A stretch of 64,000 nt of DNA, taken from the NCBI GenBank assembly GCA_907165135.1, contig OU015569.1:9300501-9364500 (forward strand), in the 5' to 3' direction. Origin of the DNA: Oikopleura dioica. Taxonomy: Eukaryota; Chordata; Appendicularia; Copelata; Oikopleuridae. The notes beneath the pieces are model-generated. The model ran no database searches. It was not told where the DNA came from and saw nothing but the letters and a program-made list of their open reading frames with translations. Below, one piece after another: positions 12,001-24,334 of the stretch. Numbering within the stretch: the first letter of the stretch is position 1; each line of letters opens with the position of its first letter. The position numbers and the translations under genes were made by a program.

Positions 12001-13314
12001 AAACTAAAGTTTTGTTAACTTTACTTTAGCTAATATTTATGTTTCAAACCTAGGAGAAGTAATTTTAATCGTATCCGGCAAAGGCGCTTTCATCCCAAAA
12101 CGAGAAATCGACTGGATAATTCCTTGCGCAACTGAAGTCGCATCTTCGATTCTATGTTGGACCAACGAAGGCGAGTGAAGTAGGAAAAAAATATTCAAGC
12201 TCTCAGAGTGGGCCTGAGAAAGTTGGTATCTGCCCTCTACAGCTCGCTTTGCTGACAAAAGCAAGAAGTCGGCCCTTCGTTTCTTCGTAACGGGGTTCAC
12301 TCTCATTCCTTCTTTGAAAGAAGCAAGAAGTTTTGCTTTCATCGCATCCATCGAACCAGCTTTGCCAACGAGTTGACGCTGAGCGAACTTCGTCATCTCG
12401 TCTTTACTCATAATGTCGAGCACTTCTTCGAATTTGATGTCTACCTTCTCGCAAAACTGCTTGATAATGCCCTTGTTGACGAGCACCTTATTAGAAGAGT
12501 TGAGAAAAGATATGTATTGATAGGTTACCTTGAAATCATCATCAAACGACTTTTTCAGTCGAGCTCGCCATCCTTGAGATCGAGCATACCATCTGAGAAC
12601 CTCATCGACAGCAGATGGATGGCAGGTATTTATCTTTTCGATACATTCCTGCGCAAACTCAGGAATAAGCGTCCATCGCCGCTGCCACTCTTCGTCATTG
12701 GATTTGAAGTCCTTGTAGACATTTCTGAAAAACGTATCTAGGGCAGATACAACTTCATCAGGCGTGCTGTCCTGGCTGCTATTTTGGACTTCCTCTGGAG
12801 CACGATCAACGGAATTAGTCTGCATAGCATCGTTCGGAATTTTTTGAACAGTGGTATCACCGGGACCGTCTCCAGTACTCGATGGAGGTGGGACTCCGTC
12901 ATCAGAGCTGGAAGGGGGATCATCAAATGACATTTCCATGGCCTCCGCTGGAGTCAATGCCTCAACCGATACTACTTCTATCTGATCGAGACCATCATTC
13001 GATTCCTCATAATCCATATCTTCAGGGGGCAGAGTGGCTGACGTGGAAGGCTGGTCCTCAACAGGGGGAGCTGAAGAGGTGCTTGGCTCATCATTCAAGC
13101 GCTTTCTTTTAGGCGTTTTAACAGCACGGATATTTTCTTTTGTATCCTTTTTTGGAGGGATCGGCAGTTCTACAGGCGTCTCGTTCTCAAGAGAAAGGTA
13201 CGCTTCAGGAGCGTTTTGTTCAGAGTTTCGCGTTCTAAGTGGCTTAAAAAGCCGATTCCAAGCCACTCGAGCTTCATGCCTGGGAGGTGATAGGTTCTTT
13301 CGTTTTTTTGGCAT
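9043..13314 (-). CDS. FAN1: FANCD2/FANCI-associated nuclease 1
   Basis: Structure-specific nuclease for DNA interstrand crosslink repair. Exon 1 (13314-12047) encodes a basic, disordered N-terminus (MPKKRKNLSPPRHEAR) followed by the winged/SAP-like region (DIMSKDEMTKFAQRQL, GSMDAMKAKLLASFKEG). The next exons (about 12002-11280) give the TPR region (RVEILEKRKKFQEAADAIKQ, LWIRLILNLQHV). The exon ending at 11272 encodes KEHSKKWITTIDGNQFVET. A 1549-bp intron (9723-11271) holding a mobile element follows. The last exons encode VEHLGLRMIKHSH, EGSLFSTIFSLLFHDIIY, FYSPDFYQNRQV and the VRR-NUC domain with the GMPDLIAW and CEVKAPND active-site blocks, then stop at 9043. All parts align in order with vertebrate FAN1, so the gene looks intact despite the insertion. 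Confidence 0.93.
9825..9967. repeat. Left iteron cluster CCTTACATGGTACA (both orientations)
   Basis: Four direct copies of CCTTACATGGTACA, spaced about 17-20 bp, are followed by copies of the reverse complement TGTACCATGTAAGG, some with single changes (ACCAGGTAAGG, ACCATATAAGG). The arrangement is a palindromic array and could fold into a long hairpin. Confidence 0.9.
11007..11141. repeat. Right iteron cluster CCTTACATGGTACA (both orientations)
   Basis: Second cluster of the same 14-bp unit near the other end of the element: three copies of CCTTACATGGTACA (one changed to CATAGTACA), then four of TGTACCATGTAAGG. The two clusters mirror each other about the centre of the element. Confidence 0.9.
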
Positions 13315-15017
13315 AAAGAAGTCTTTTTGCAGAGTAAACTTTCTCTGAATAAATGTATTTGACGAATAAATCTATTAATGCTTTCTTATAAAACCATGAG
13401 ATGCATAATAGTAGTAAAACAGGGTTCATCGCATGTAAAAGGTTCGAAACCTGACTACTGTAACTATAACAGATAGATATACAGTGATTTTGATGAAAAA
13501 ATGTACAGTATTTTTCAAGTTGATTATAAATTATATTAACAAATGACGCAGCTTTGGTATTAAAGAAAAAGCTGCATGTAAGGTATATGCTGGCAATAAT
13601 TCGACAACGAAATAGTATTAAATGCTAGTAAGGAATGACTGGCTATTCTGTAGTAGTGGTAAGACTGTTTTAAATATACAATTGGTTAAATTTGGCGTCA
13701 ATATATATTTCAAAGATGTAAGTAAAGATATGATTTTCATATTTAGCAATTAAATATATTGTAAACTCAATTTCAGTTCAAGTACTCATATTGGTGTCAA
13801 TTGTAGCCCAACCGCAAGCGAAAGATAAAGGAACTTAGATATATTCAGGAATAGAAGATTGTGGGTCTCAAGAAATATGTAGATATATGCAGAGAAAGGG
13901 TAAATTTCGATCAAAAGAAGCGCGATGATAAATAATGATAAAAATCTATTAACACCGAACAATATTGCAATTATAAGCAAGGATACACTATATCACACAG
14001 TTCCGACAAAAAGCTGAGTAGACCAACTAAATGACTCGTATGTCTTGTTTCAAACAACAATCAATTTATAAACTCAGTGCTCGAATGCTTTGTGTTTCTT
14101 CCTAATCATGCTCCTCCAGTTTCAATCAGAACCAACGATTATTCAATAGTAATTTTTTACCGCGTTAAAATTATAAATCACTTGGTTAAAAACTTTGGAA
14201 TTCGTAAATTTTCTGGAAACTTCCAAATTTGATTTAGAACATTAAAAAACTTAAAACCTTTATGAGATCTTGACAACAAAGCAGGTCTCTTCTATGTCTT
14301 CCAGATTTTCGATTCAATTTTGACTGATATTGATAGATTCATCGCCAAGTAGATTCTTTAATCCCATAACAAAGTTTTCAAAACTAGAGCAAGGTAGATA
14401 TATAGTTAGGTATATTTTATTGATGCAGGAGGAAATGAACTGCATGTGCAGAAGATACCAGAAAGTTGAGGGGCAATCTCATAGCTGCAGCGTCGTAAGG
14501 TCACGATAATTAACGTGCCTCTTGACATATTCGTTATGGTAGAAAACCAAGTTCGATCAGATTTTCACCATGGGAAGCAAAAATAGATTGAGTACTCCGT
14601 CTTGTGAGTCTTTAAAAAGCAACAGACTATCAGTTTGTGTTCAGGCAAGACTTTATGATTCGATTGTTGTATTTACAAAAGATATATAAGGCCAAAAAGA
14701 GGTCTTATGCATCAGCTTTTGGTTGGTTTAATTTAATAAATTATTTAAGCAATGCAACTATATAACTATATGTAAGTCAGAGCTGTGAAAACAATAAGCA
14801 ATCTATCGTTTCATTTCAGGAATCAAGGAGATAGACTTTTGGATATTTTTGGTTCACTGCAGATCTTCATCACGGCAACTAAGAGTTATTCCAAGAGAGG
14901 ATAAAACCGCTGAATAAATTTCCATAAGTCTGATGAGCCGCCGAATGGTTCATTTAAGATGGATAGGTGTTCCTTAGCAAGGAATTTTGATAAACGCGTA
15001 GTTTTCAGGCTTCTTTG
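13315..15017. other. AT-rich intergenic region between FAN1 and G-alpha-q
   Basis: 1.7 kb, the longest gap in the window. It must contain the FAN1 promoter and the 3' UTR of the G-alpha gene, both on the minus strand. Short ORFs are low-complexity. CTGATGAGCCGCCGAA near 14931 recalls a hammerhead core but does not fold as one. I see no tRNA, repeat or conserved coding exon. Confidence 0.5.
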
Positions 15018-16334
15018 TTAGACAAGATTATATTCCCTAAGATTCGCTTGCAGGATCGTATCTTTCACCGCAGCGAAAACAAAGCGGATATTCTCGGTGT
15101 CGGTAGCACAAGTAAAGTGGGAATAGATGATTTTCTCGGGGTCTGGATTAAGCTCGACAAACATCCCCAGAATGAACTCGCGAGCAGCCGTGGGGTCGCG
15201 GTCGTTGCCGGGGTACTGAGGAAAGTATGTCCGCAGGTGACTCGTCTGGATTTTTCCTCCAAAAGGTCCTTCTTGTTAAGGAATAAAATAACCGACGACT
15301 GATTAGGGTCTCAACTCGATACTAGATAAGGTTGATGAGTTGCAATGGTGTGAGACCGCGCCTGTTGAAAATATGGGTATTCTACAATATGTTGAAATAG
15401 GGTCTTGGATTCTTCCATTCTATTTTGACTGCTGTCTTCTGCTAGCACTTGGTCATACTCTGACAAGGCAACAAGGAACATGATTGAAGTCACGTGCTCG
15501 AAGCAATGAATCCATTTGCGACGTTCAGACTTCTGCCCTCCAACGTCGACCATTCGAAAAACGATCGATTCGAGGTCTGATTAACGGCTCATAAATTGTT
15601 CTAGTAAAACTACCAGAGAAAAATATGGAAGGACTAGATAATTTAGAGCCGTGGCAAATGGGTACTCTAGAATTCCAGTTGTGGGAACTCGAACACGAAG
15701 CATGTCTTCGTCTGTAGGAAAGTAATCTATCCTCGATATTCTATCGAGTTGGGAAAGGAAGAAGTGAGTTGAGTCTGATAATTGAAATTCTCGGCGTCTC
15801 TCGTAGCAAGCTCGGACTCCGTTGTCCCGCCAAAAGGTGCCGATTCTGTTCACAGAAGGATAGAATGCAGAGTGGGTGCTGATATCTCGAACACTTATTT
15901 CTGACAGCAATCGCGCCGCCTCGATATTTTCAGCGCGCTCGTACTCAATTTGAAGCTGAAAGAAAGACTAGAATCCAAAAGCCTAAAAATGGCCGAACCT
16001 GATGCATTGCTTTGATAAGGTTCTGTACGGATGTGAAGATATTTTGGTAAATGTACTTGAGTCCGTGTTTCTTGTCATCGTCAGAAAACCCATTGCCATG
16101 GATGATCTTCATTTGCTTGATGAAAGTACTTTTCCCTGACTCTCCTGTTCCGAGCAAAAGAAGCTTCAGCTCTTTTCTGAAACGCGAAGGTGAGAGCAGG
16201 CGTGACTTTGAAAGGACTCACCTAGCATCACGCTTTTGCTTCTTTATTTCCCTTTCAATTTGTTTGTTGATTTCAGCAGCGACTAGGCTCTCGTCAGAAG
16301 CGCAACAGACAAATTTTTGAAGGAATGAACACAT
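15018..16334 (-). CDS. GNAQ-like: Heterotrimeric G protein alpha subunit, Gq/11 class
   Basis: Membrane GTPase that activates phospholipase C-beta. N-terminus [17 protein letters not shown] keeps the two adjacent Cys used for palmitoylation. The P-loop [20 protein letters not shown] is followed by a helical domain ([16 protein letters not shown]), switch [14 protein letters not shown], switch [22 protein letters not shown] and [15 protein letters not shown]. Later come [25 protein letters not shown] and the C-terminus [10 protein letters not shown] (stop at 15018-15020), which is the Gq receptor-coupling tail. The switch Arg and Gln are present, so it should be an active GTPase. The intron after EYPF has no GT donor: frame requires F-G|CCACGG...ATCAG|AC-CTC, so this junction is non-canonical. 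CLUAP1 ends 214 bp upstream on the same strand. Confidence 0.95.
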
Positions 16335-16548
16335 TGTGTTTAGATCTTGGACGATGCTCGATGATTGAATCTGGTTGCTTATGCCATTCGGCAAAGGCAA
16401 AGGAACGGGTCGGTATAGCCTTCCCAGTCTAAAAACAAAGTTCATAGCGTGATTTGGAAAAGAGGGAATGTAGAAAAATATATTAAAAAGGCTGCAAAAA
16501 TATTCAATCATAAAAAAGGTAAAAAGGAGTTGGGAGAAGTGCACGCGC

Positions 16549-19338
16549 TTAAAAATCGTCGTCGTCGAAGCCAGGCTCCATCATATGGTCGCTGATTGAG
16601 TCGTCGTCGTCGCCAGACATATCCTCGTCGTCGTCATCTTCATCATCATCGTTACTTTCGTCTTCGTCGTTTTCTGAGCTCTTGTTTCGATAGAACTTTT
16701 TGTCAAGCAAAATGTCGTCGTCGCTCTCGATGCTGATTTCGTCTTCTTCGTCAAAGTGCTGACGAAAGTAACAAATCTTGATTTTCTTTTTGTTCAGTAA
16801 ATGTTACCTCTAATCCCGGAGCTTCTAATCCAATAGGCTCATGGCTGCTAATTTCTGTATTGATTAGGCCGGAATCTTCCTAAAAACAATACTCAAACGA
16901 GCGCGAAGAAAAATGGCTATGTTCACCTCTGCTTCTTCAGCTAGTTTCTGCTCTTCGTACAGCGACTCTAAATATACCGCATTTCTGAACTAAACAGGGC
17001 TCTTTCATTTTATTAGATAACTCGTTCGGGCTATTTATGTTGCCTTAATTCTATAATCTCTTCATATAGGATGCCATGCAGTGGCGTGTATATACACTTT
17101 ATACCTTTCAATATATGTATACGAATACGCATCGAGTGTTGTCTACTCTCAACAAGCCTACTCTTTACTCTACTCACAGTGATAACTTTTTACGGCGCCG
17201 AAGAAAGAAAAATATTTTTCGATATTGTTCGAGTTTTTTACGGCGGCAAATTGTTTTTGTTAAAATAAATCTACTTGGGCGGCTATTTGGTTCATTTTCT
17301 CGACGAAACGAGCCACATTAGAGATCATCATCGCAATAAAAAGTGTATTGATTATATGTGAACCATATCGGCTCTATAATATGGCGGAAGTGCTGATAGG
17401 ACTTTTCGAAAACTGCCAATCGATTGATTCGGCCATAAATTAAAGCATAAAATACTCAATAAGTCATCTAATGCGAATAGAAGAGCCTCTGCCTTTACAA
17501 CATATTCATCGTAAAGTATCTTCAGATCGGCTTGGATTTCGTCGAGTTCATCCTGGTAAGCAGGGCTGGGATAGCGCGAATAGCAAGGGTAATCTTCTGA
17601 TGTAAATATTTACCGTAATTGCATCATTTGTCGGAGACGCTTTTCAGCTCGCTCGATCTCTGACTTCTTCTTGTCGATCTTCGCCTTAATACTGCTGTCA
17701 GTTTTGAGGAAATTAAACGCGCCGAGTATGAATTGATAAAAGCTGACGAAATCGGAAGTACCTGGACCGTTGCCTCGTCGCCAGTAACCGAGTTGACTTT
17801 CTTGGTCGCGGAATCGGACACTTTGTCCGCTGCAGCAGCCGCTTCTTTCAACGCCTTTAAAAGATCTCTCAAAAATGCGAGCACATAAGGCGGCAACAAA
17901 ACTAATAATATCTCTGAGCGACTAACCACATAATTTGACAAGGATGTCTGACACGTGGACAAGTGTCTCTTTTTAATGCCCGAGAAAGTAATTCAAGCAA
18001 CGAGCTGAACTATTCAATGGCTTAGAGTTTTTTCACATTTTTACGAGGGGTTTGAGTCTAATTCCGCCTTAGAGCGAGACCCTGCCTTTTCAATAGTGGA
18101 GAGTTCCATGTGCTTCGCCAAGATCTGCTGTCTGCTTCCTCTCAATCTAAAACGCGGCTCAGCATCTTTGGCTCCCTCAATATAAAAAACGTCTATTCAA
18201 TTCTTCTTATTCTATTTTGCCTAGTAGTTGGGGCACGGTTGGGGGCTCATACTACGTGATTTTATTGGCTTTAGATAAGTGATCGTCGAAGGGCAAGTCC
18301 AACAAACGCATAAACGTGCCCTAGGGAAAACACACTGTGTTGAGCCGCGCGTGCCTAACCTCAGCGTTAAGTGCTTCGTACAAATTCGCTCCCGATCTGG
18401 ACATGTTTGCCACTCGCTCTCTACAGAAGACATGTAAACAAAAGCAACATTTTTTCGCACAAAGGGTTTAGCATTTTTGTTTCCTTGCCTGAGCTCTTTT
18501 ATAGTCGCATGGGAAATGGTTCCTTCCAGCGAATGGCCAAGCTTATTCCCATCGATTGGTGGGGTCTGGATCGCTATAAAATGTAACTTGAATTTGTACC
18601 CAAATCAACATCAGCTCGAGGCACCAGTGTCTCTTCAAGAGCCCTTGCCAGCTCAAAATATCGTTAGGCGCTCCAAAAAAGGTGAATCGAGCGCGCCAAC
18701 TGGTAATATGAGAACTGAAGCTTCGCGCAAATAGAGCTCGATCGATTATTATACCTTCGACCAAAATGCTGATTAACTTGAGCAACTCCTTTACCGCATA
18801 TCCGTCCGCTAGATACAGTCGTTTTGTATTGAGTCGAATGTGCTTCGAATTGGATGCTACATTAACAAAATCTACACATTTAGAGTAAACATTCAAGTTT
18901 AGCTTTAGAGAGAGAGCAATAAATAAATAACCTCATCCCCACCTCACCGCGAAACTCTTTCTTATCTAATTTAGCGTCCGTTCCTGCTTGGTGAGAAAAG
19001 TATTCGCGACGAATTTGATAAGAGCCACGCGATCGTGTTCGGTATCAATTTTTTTCTGTTCAAGAGTGACCATTTTCTCCTTCTATTTCTCTCAATTTTA
19101 ACGTCTCTGGCGACTTAATAAAAAGATCAAACTTTCCGGAATCATTGCTCGTGGTTCGTATATTTCTGTCAGCCAAATGAGAAGATCTTCGATTCATATG
19201 TAAGTATTTTTATATCCTAGCGAAATTACCAGCAGTGAGAGAGAAATTAGATTCGCGGAAGGAGTCCATTGAGACGATTCGAGGGTATCCCAGCATTCGC
19301 AAGTTTTCTGTCAGTAGCCGCAACTCTCGATAAGACAT
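16549..19338 (-). CDS. CLUAP1: Clusterin-associated protein 1 / IFT38
   Basis: Intraflagellar transport complex B subunit needed for cilium assembly. ATG at 19336-19338 begins MSYRELRLLTENLRMLGYPR, the calponin-homology-like N-terminus of CLUAP1. The next exons give LLIWLTEIYEPRAMIPE, IDTEHDRVALIKFVANTF, KHIRLNTKRLYLADGYAVKE, SGANLYEALNAE and ILAKHMELSTIEKA. A coiled coil follows (IKAKIDKKKSEIERAEKRL, DELDEIQADLKILYDEYVV, AVYLESLYEEQKLAEEAE), then a strongly acidic C-terminus ending EPGFDDDDF (stop at 16549-16551). Exon order matches vertebrate CLUAP1 throughout. Two or three junctions are non-canonical by homology: a GC donor after DEYVVK (AAG|GCAGAG), and the junctions after IPE and TKQ, which have no usable GT-AG solution. 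The intron at about 17000-17495 is unusually long for this locus. Confidence 0.93.
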
Positions 19339-19941
19339 TCTACTACGTTCGGAAAGTGAGTTCTCTCGAGTGGGAAATAAAGCGGGGCGAAATTGAGTGA
19401 CTGGGGCAAACGCCAGTGAGCCCAGCGAGCCACAATAAATGTTTTCTCCGTAGTTGGTTAAAATAGAGGTTGAATCTGAAACAGCAAAAGCTGGGCTCTA
19501 ATCAATATCACAACGTAGGCGCTTGCTGAATGAAAAAAAAAAAGATATTGAATAATTATGCGCGCGGACTAAATATGAATAACGACAGCAAGTGTTGGAC
19601 TCAGGGACGGCGTTCACAATTTGTCTTCATTTTCTTCTAAACCGTCGCAAACAAATCCACAAAAAACATCTGTAGCTTTTCCGAGCGGCTCTGCGCTCGA
19701 GTGGCCGAGTCAAGTGTTTGAACTTGGAGATATTTACTCCCCAAATGATAAGTTATTTTTTTACGAAATTAGCATCGCGCGCAATCGCGCAAATTAATTA
19801 ACGCAACATTTACCGAGGTGGATTTATTTTGACTATAGTCGCCGCTCAAAATGAACTGGGGGAACGTCTTTAATACATTAGAGTCGGCGGAAAAGCAGTG
19901 TCTGATAAGAGCGGCAAAAGGCAAACTAATTAGTTATTCAT
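19339..19941. other. Spacer between MNAT1 and CLUAP1
   Basis: 603 bp on the same-strand run. No coding exon, RNA gene or repeat recognised. It is long for an operon spacer, so CLUAP1 may have its own promoter here. Confidence 0.4.
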
Positions 19942-21288
19942 CTAGCTAGCGACTGGCTCGAACTCAGAGGCAGTCAACTTTGGACGCCAAAATAGCGATG
20001 AAAAAGAATCTGTTAGGGCGCGGCGAAGACCAAGTTCAGCGGTGTAACCAGAAGCCATATGAGAGTCGGAGGGTTGTCTAATAGCTCCGGTGTATCCTAA
20101 ATTAGTTATTATATTGGGCCACAATCTCGAAAACAGTCATGGCCGTCTTATTTACGTAAAACGTTTAAAGGCAATCAGTCTGTCTACCTAATTAATTAAG
20201 CTTTAATCAATAATAATCAGATCATAAAGCACGCTGATCTCGAACTCAGCAAGATGATTTCTTAAAGGGGCATTTTATGGGTCCTCACCGGCTTTGAAGA
20301 GTTCTTCGGATGATGGAACTGGAACGCCGTCGTTACTAAATACGATTGGCTCATATTTGTAGGACTCAGTTTTCTTTTCTTCGTTTGCCGTGAACGAAAC
20401 TGTCGTCTCTACTACATCTTCACGATTAATGATTTTTTCTTTGAATTTGATGATGGAAGAAATGTCTTCCCCGGCTTCAAGCTTCTTCAGCAGCTAAAAA
20501 GTCATCTAATGCAAAAATAACGATGACTGAGGACAACTTACGAGTTGCTCTTCTCTCAGTCTCTTTAACTTGTTCTCTTGTTCCACTATCGCTGATTTCA
20601 TTTTCGCATCTTCAATGTTTCGCTTTTCAAGATTGATCTGTTCGTTAACAGTCGCACGCTCTTTGTCCTTTAATTGGGCTCACGCATCTAAACTAATCTT
20701 GATTGGCGTTATTAATTCCTCATTTGAAACATCTCAGGTGAGTGAAGCTTCGAGCCCATGGCCGTTTTGCCGAGTTTCGCTTGATGTCGCTTTGGTTGTC
20801 TCTTTTGTATTTTTCAAGGGCATCAAGCGCGCATGGTTTGTTCTCCATTAACCCTATAATTATATCTTCGATCTCTTCGAGATAGTTATTGTAGTCGAAC
20901 TCAGAGCTTAAAGAACGCCTTAGATTTTGCGAGGTCACTGAAAAGCGCACCTGAACTCCTCAGCTCTGCGATTGTACACTTTCAGAACTAAATAGGGCCG
21001 TCTACGGACACTTCAAAGAATGGGATCTATTTTTTATGAAAAAAAGACCGAGCCTTTCTTCCGCAAGTGCACTTCACGGTCGATCATCGGGTCGTCAAAC
21101 AACTGAACTCTGAAGCTGGATCTCTTCAGATTCACGCCACAATCATAGCACGGCGCCTGTCCACGCGCGTACTGTAAGTTCACACAAGACTCGCACAACG
21201 AGTGCCCACAGTTGTTCACCATCAGCTTCATCGATGGATTTCGGTAAGATGTAGTTTTACAGCGTGGACAGGTACGTTCTCTGACCAT
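19942..21288 (-). CDS. MNAT1: CDK-activating kinase assembly factor MAT1
   Basis: Bridges CDK7-cyclin H to TFIIH. ATG at 21286-21288 ([19 protein letters not shown]) opens a C3HC4 RING finger: [35 protein letters not shown] second exon carries [31 protein letters not shown] and a coiled coil follow (about 20940-20470, including [20 protein letters not shown]). The C-terminal exon encodes [32 protein letters not shown] and LFWRP, matching the conserved MAT1 tail that activates CDK7. Stop at 19942-19944. All conserved RING cysteines I can see are present. The start ATG follows directly on CTGAAAAAATAGACTC... upstream of a CAG-like acceptor. GCKR ends 173 bp upstream. Confidence 0.93.
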
Positions 21289-21460
21289 TTTAGACTTCTG
21301 AAAAAATAGACTCAATGCTAAAGTCGGAATGCTGGCAGCGCAATTATTGCACTTAAAAAATGAATCACCTGAACTGTGCTACAGAAATTATCTAAGTGAA
21401 TGGAACTACAACTGTGCGGAATATAAATCAGAAGAATTAAAGGGCTGTTCATCAAAATAG

Positions 21461-24231
21461 TTAGTCTTTGAGAATCGCGTTTCTGATAACTGGATTCTCT
21501 TTCAGAATTCTTGTGGCTTCTGCAACTGTTTGAGCTCTGGAATATTTTAAATACAAATCGAATAGCCAGTTTTAGACACCTGTTTGAAGACAAAAGAATC
21601 GCTCGTGGTATAATATTGTTCATAGGAGTGGCCTTTTTGATGTGGAAAGTCTCTTCCTCGTTCAAAAGCGCATCTTGCACAAGATAGAGAAAGTAAAATT
21701 TACTGTTTGAAATTACTAGATTATTCTATCCGATCCAGGAAGGTTGTCCGTATCGTGGATTACTTTCAAGATCGAGGTGAACGCCACATCTTTTTTGCAA
21801 CTGGCGAATGTTTCAACGATCCCAGTTCCTCGCTCGAGCAACTTCGAGTTGGAAACTTTGACATCAATCATTCGGTTCTTAGCGACCTTGCCTTGGTATG
21901 GTTATCTAACGATCAAGTTAAACTTGGAAGCAAAAGTTTTAGATGACTATTCCTTTGAGAACATGGCCACCAGTAGAGCCCGCATTCAAAATGAGCTTGA
22001 ACTGGAGATGACGAACGAATTGCTGAAGCAACTTGATTAACGACGAAGCTCCTTTCAGCTCAGTCAGTTGGGCGTCAGCTTGATCGAATAGTAGGAACGA
22101 TAAGCTCATCGGGTTATCTTCTGGCGTTGATTCGTCTTGGATTGTAAGACATTCGCCAGATATCTTTCGTCTTAATGCCTCTGTAGCTTTGGAGAATTCG
22201 TCGCTCTCAGAAACATTCACAATAACGTGGAGATTTTCGTCGCTTTGAGTCCTTTCACTGCAGTCATTAAATGAGATTTTAGTCTCATCGATGTCTTTGG
22301 TGAAAGATTCGAGACTCTCTCTATTGTCCATAACTTCCCAGCCTTTAAAAATAAATCCTCTGACATCGTCAAATCGCGATCCGTAAGTCGGTGGACACTC
22401 GCTCGCATCGATGAGCCCAAGGACACCAAACTCTTCTTCCGCCAAATACCTGACGGAAGCATCCAATTTAAGACTTTTACCAAAATGGTCAATCAATTTC
22501 GCGAGACTCGATGAATTTTTCACTTAATTTTATTGTGAAAAACATGAATAAAAACAAAACATTATGTTATAAATATCGTATTATGGTCTTACCATAAAGA
22601 TCAGAGATTGCTTGACCGAACGCCCCCACGATTTCTTCCACGACTTTCGCCGTGAGTGGAATTTTATCAAAATTGGCTGCCAATGACGCTAGAAAGGCCG
22701 AATGGAGCGAAATTAATGTACCGGAACCGCCTTTCATTCGGGAACTTCCAGAGATGGTTTCGCCGCCCATGACAGGTGTAACGACGATTCCCTTTTTGGA
22801 TTCTTTCACCCTGCGCGCAATGTCCCTGAAGTTTGGCCGGGCAAGTTCGACAGGATTATGCCCAATTAATATAACTGCCGAGTAGTCATCTTCGTTCAAA
22901 GCTTTCTCTAGCTGCCCTTTGACGTACGGTGCAGAGAGACCACAGGTAATACCAACGAAAACAGCCTTGCCATCCGGCTTATATTTTTGTGACTTTGCAA
23001 AACTCTATCCAGGTCAGAAGCACCTAGCGCAGGCTGATCTTCGGCGAGCTCCTGCGAAACAAACAAAGCAGCATCACCACCAGCCATTAAATATTCAAAG
23101 CTTGCTTCTTTCGAAAACTCACGTCGCAAAATTCTATTGAATATTCTGGTACAAAAGAAAGCTAGTCGACCAGACGTCCCACAACCTCCAAGAACGATTT
23201 TATCGCCGCGAAGAATGGTCTGTGCGAAAGTATCTGCCATCGCGGTCAGACTTTGAATCACTTCCGTCGATTCGAAAGACGGATATCTAGGCTTACCGGA
23301 CTGAAATTCGGCCAATTTTTCTAGGGTAGTCGGGGGGTCCTTTGACACATATTTGGAATTCTCAAAAGCTGGGCTTTCATTTGAGCCCAAAATCAAGGGG
23401 TCTGGGTCATGCCTGAAAGCCAAATTTTGGAACCGGAAGTTCCCAAATAGGCACTAGAACTCTTCGATCGATATTTTCGATGGGTTTGAGATCTCAAGAG
23501 CAATGGAAAGTAGATGAATAGAAAGTGTAGACTCTGAGCTTTCTTTAGAGCCATTAAAATCTTGCCGCCCTTGGGTTGAACGCCCTCTAGTGGCCAGAGA
23601 ACTTGGAAATATGGGTATTTTTCGACAGAAACTCGGAAAAAATGAGAAAAAACCTCCAAGATCAACCGTGATTCAATTTTCTTAGACTTATTTATTGTTT
23701 ACAGTTATTTAAGAAACGAAATAAGTAGGTTTAGAATTCGAAAATTTTGAGTCGAAACCTGAAGTTTCCAGACTAAAACACTGCCGAGGTCAACTTCTAG
23801 GACCACTAGAGGGCGCTAGACCAACGGGCGGCAAAATTTTATTGGCTCTTAAGAAAGCTCAGAGTCTAAGCTTTCAATTTCACCTATTTTTCAAAGCTCT
23901 AGATATCCCAAACCCATCGTAAAAACCGGTAGAAGAGTTCTTGTCCCGAATTTGGAACTTCCGGTCCCATAATTTGCCTTCCGGGCATGACCCAAACCCC
24001 TTGATATGGTGCCCAAATGAAAGCCCAGCTTCTGGGCTTTCTAACACTGTATCATATGACCCCCAACTAAGCTAGAAATATGGGCCGAAATTTAGTCCGG
24101 TAAGCCTACGGATATCCTTCCCATCCCTTTATTATTTCACTGTCAACTTTCTGTAGAATATCAACGATTCCTGCACTTTCCGCAATGTCAATATCATCGG
24201 AAAGAGGATTGAATGCTTCAGTCGGACGCAT
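21461..24231 (-). CDS. GCKR: Glucokinase regulatory protein (SIS-domain family)
   Basis: Member of the GCKR/MurQ family. In vertebrates it binds and inhibits glucokinase under control of sugar phosphates. ATG at 24229-24231, directly after TTTACTTTAGC, a trans-splice-like acceptor. Exon 1 encodes MRPTEAFNPLSDDIDIAE. An 823-bp intron follows (see the mobile element). The first SIS domain has GDKIVLGGCGTSGRLAFF, AGGDAALFVSQE, VFVGITCGLSAPYVKGQL, IGHNPVELARPNF and SGSSRMKGGSGTLIS. The second SIS domain has SRFDDVRGFIFKG, FKLILNAGSTGGHVLKG and MIDVKVSNSKL. The C-terminal lid ends AQTVAEATRILKENPVIRNA and stop at 21461. The intron before DALLNEEETFHIKK has no GT donor; frame needs GA-AG or AT-AG. 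Whether it regulates a glucokinase here is inference. Confidence 0.92.
23288..24108. mobile_element. 821-bp palindromic element forming the GCKR intron (introner-like)
   Basis: The left arm begins TAGGCTTACCGGACT at 23288, and the right arm ends AGTCCGGTAAGCCTA at 24108. The arms can be aligned over about 300 bp as imperfect inverted repeats; shared blocks include AAGCTGGGCTTTCATTTG, ACCGGAAGTTCC and AAGAACTCTTC. The flanks CGGATATC at 23280-23287 and 24109-24116 are an exact 8-bp direct repeat. On the coding strand the donor is G (last base of one duplication) plus TA of the terminus, and the acceptor is TA of the other terminus plus G. The intron therefore equals the element within one base at each end. 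No coding capacity seen. Confidence 0.88.
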
Positions 24232-24334
24232 GCTAAAGTAAACAAGGCTAGAATCTCTTTTAAATTCACACTGTTTTCTAAAAATGGCAGTGAATAAATG
24301 GATGCTAAATGGAGGATGGCAATGGACGTAATTT

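Noticed and set aside
14931-14960. CTGATGAGCCGCCGAA resembling a hammerhead ribozyme core
   Set aside because: The three bases that should form stem II do not pair (GCC/GCC), and no matching stems I or III are evident.
17078-17400. CAGTGGCG at 17079 in the long CLUAP1 intron, like the left end of the FAN1 MITE
   Set aside because: No matching CGCCACTG terminus or TA duplication is found in the intron; eight bases can occur by chance.
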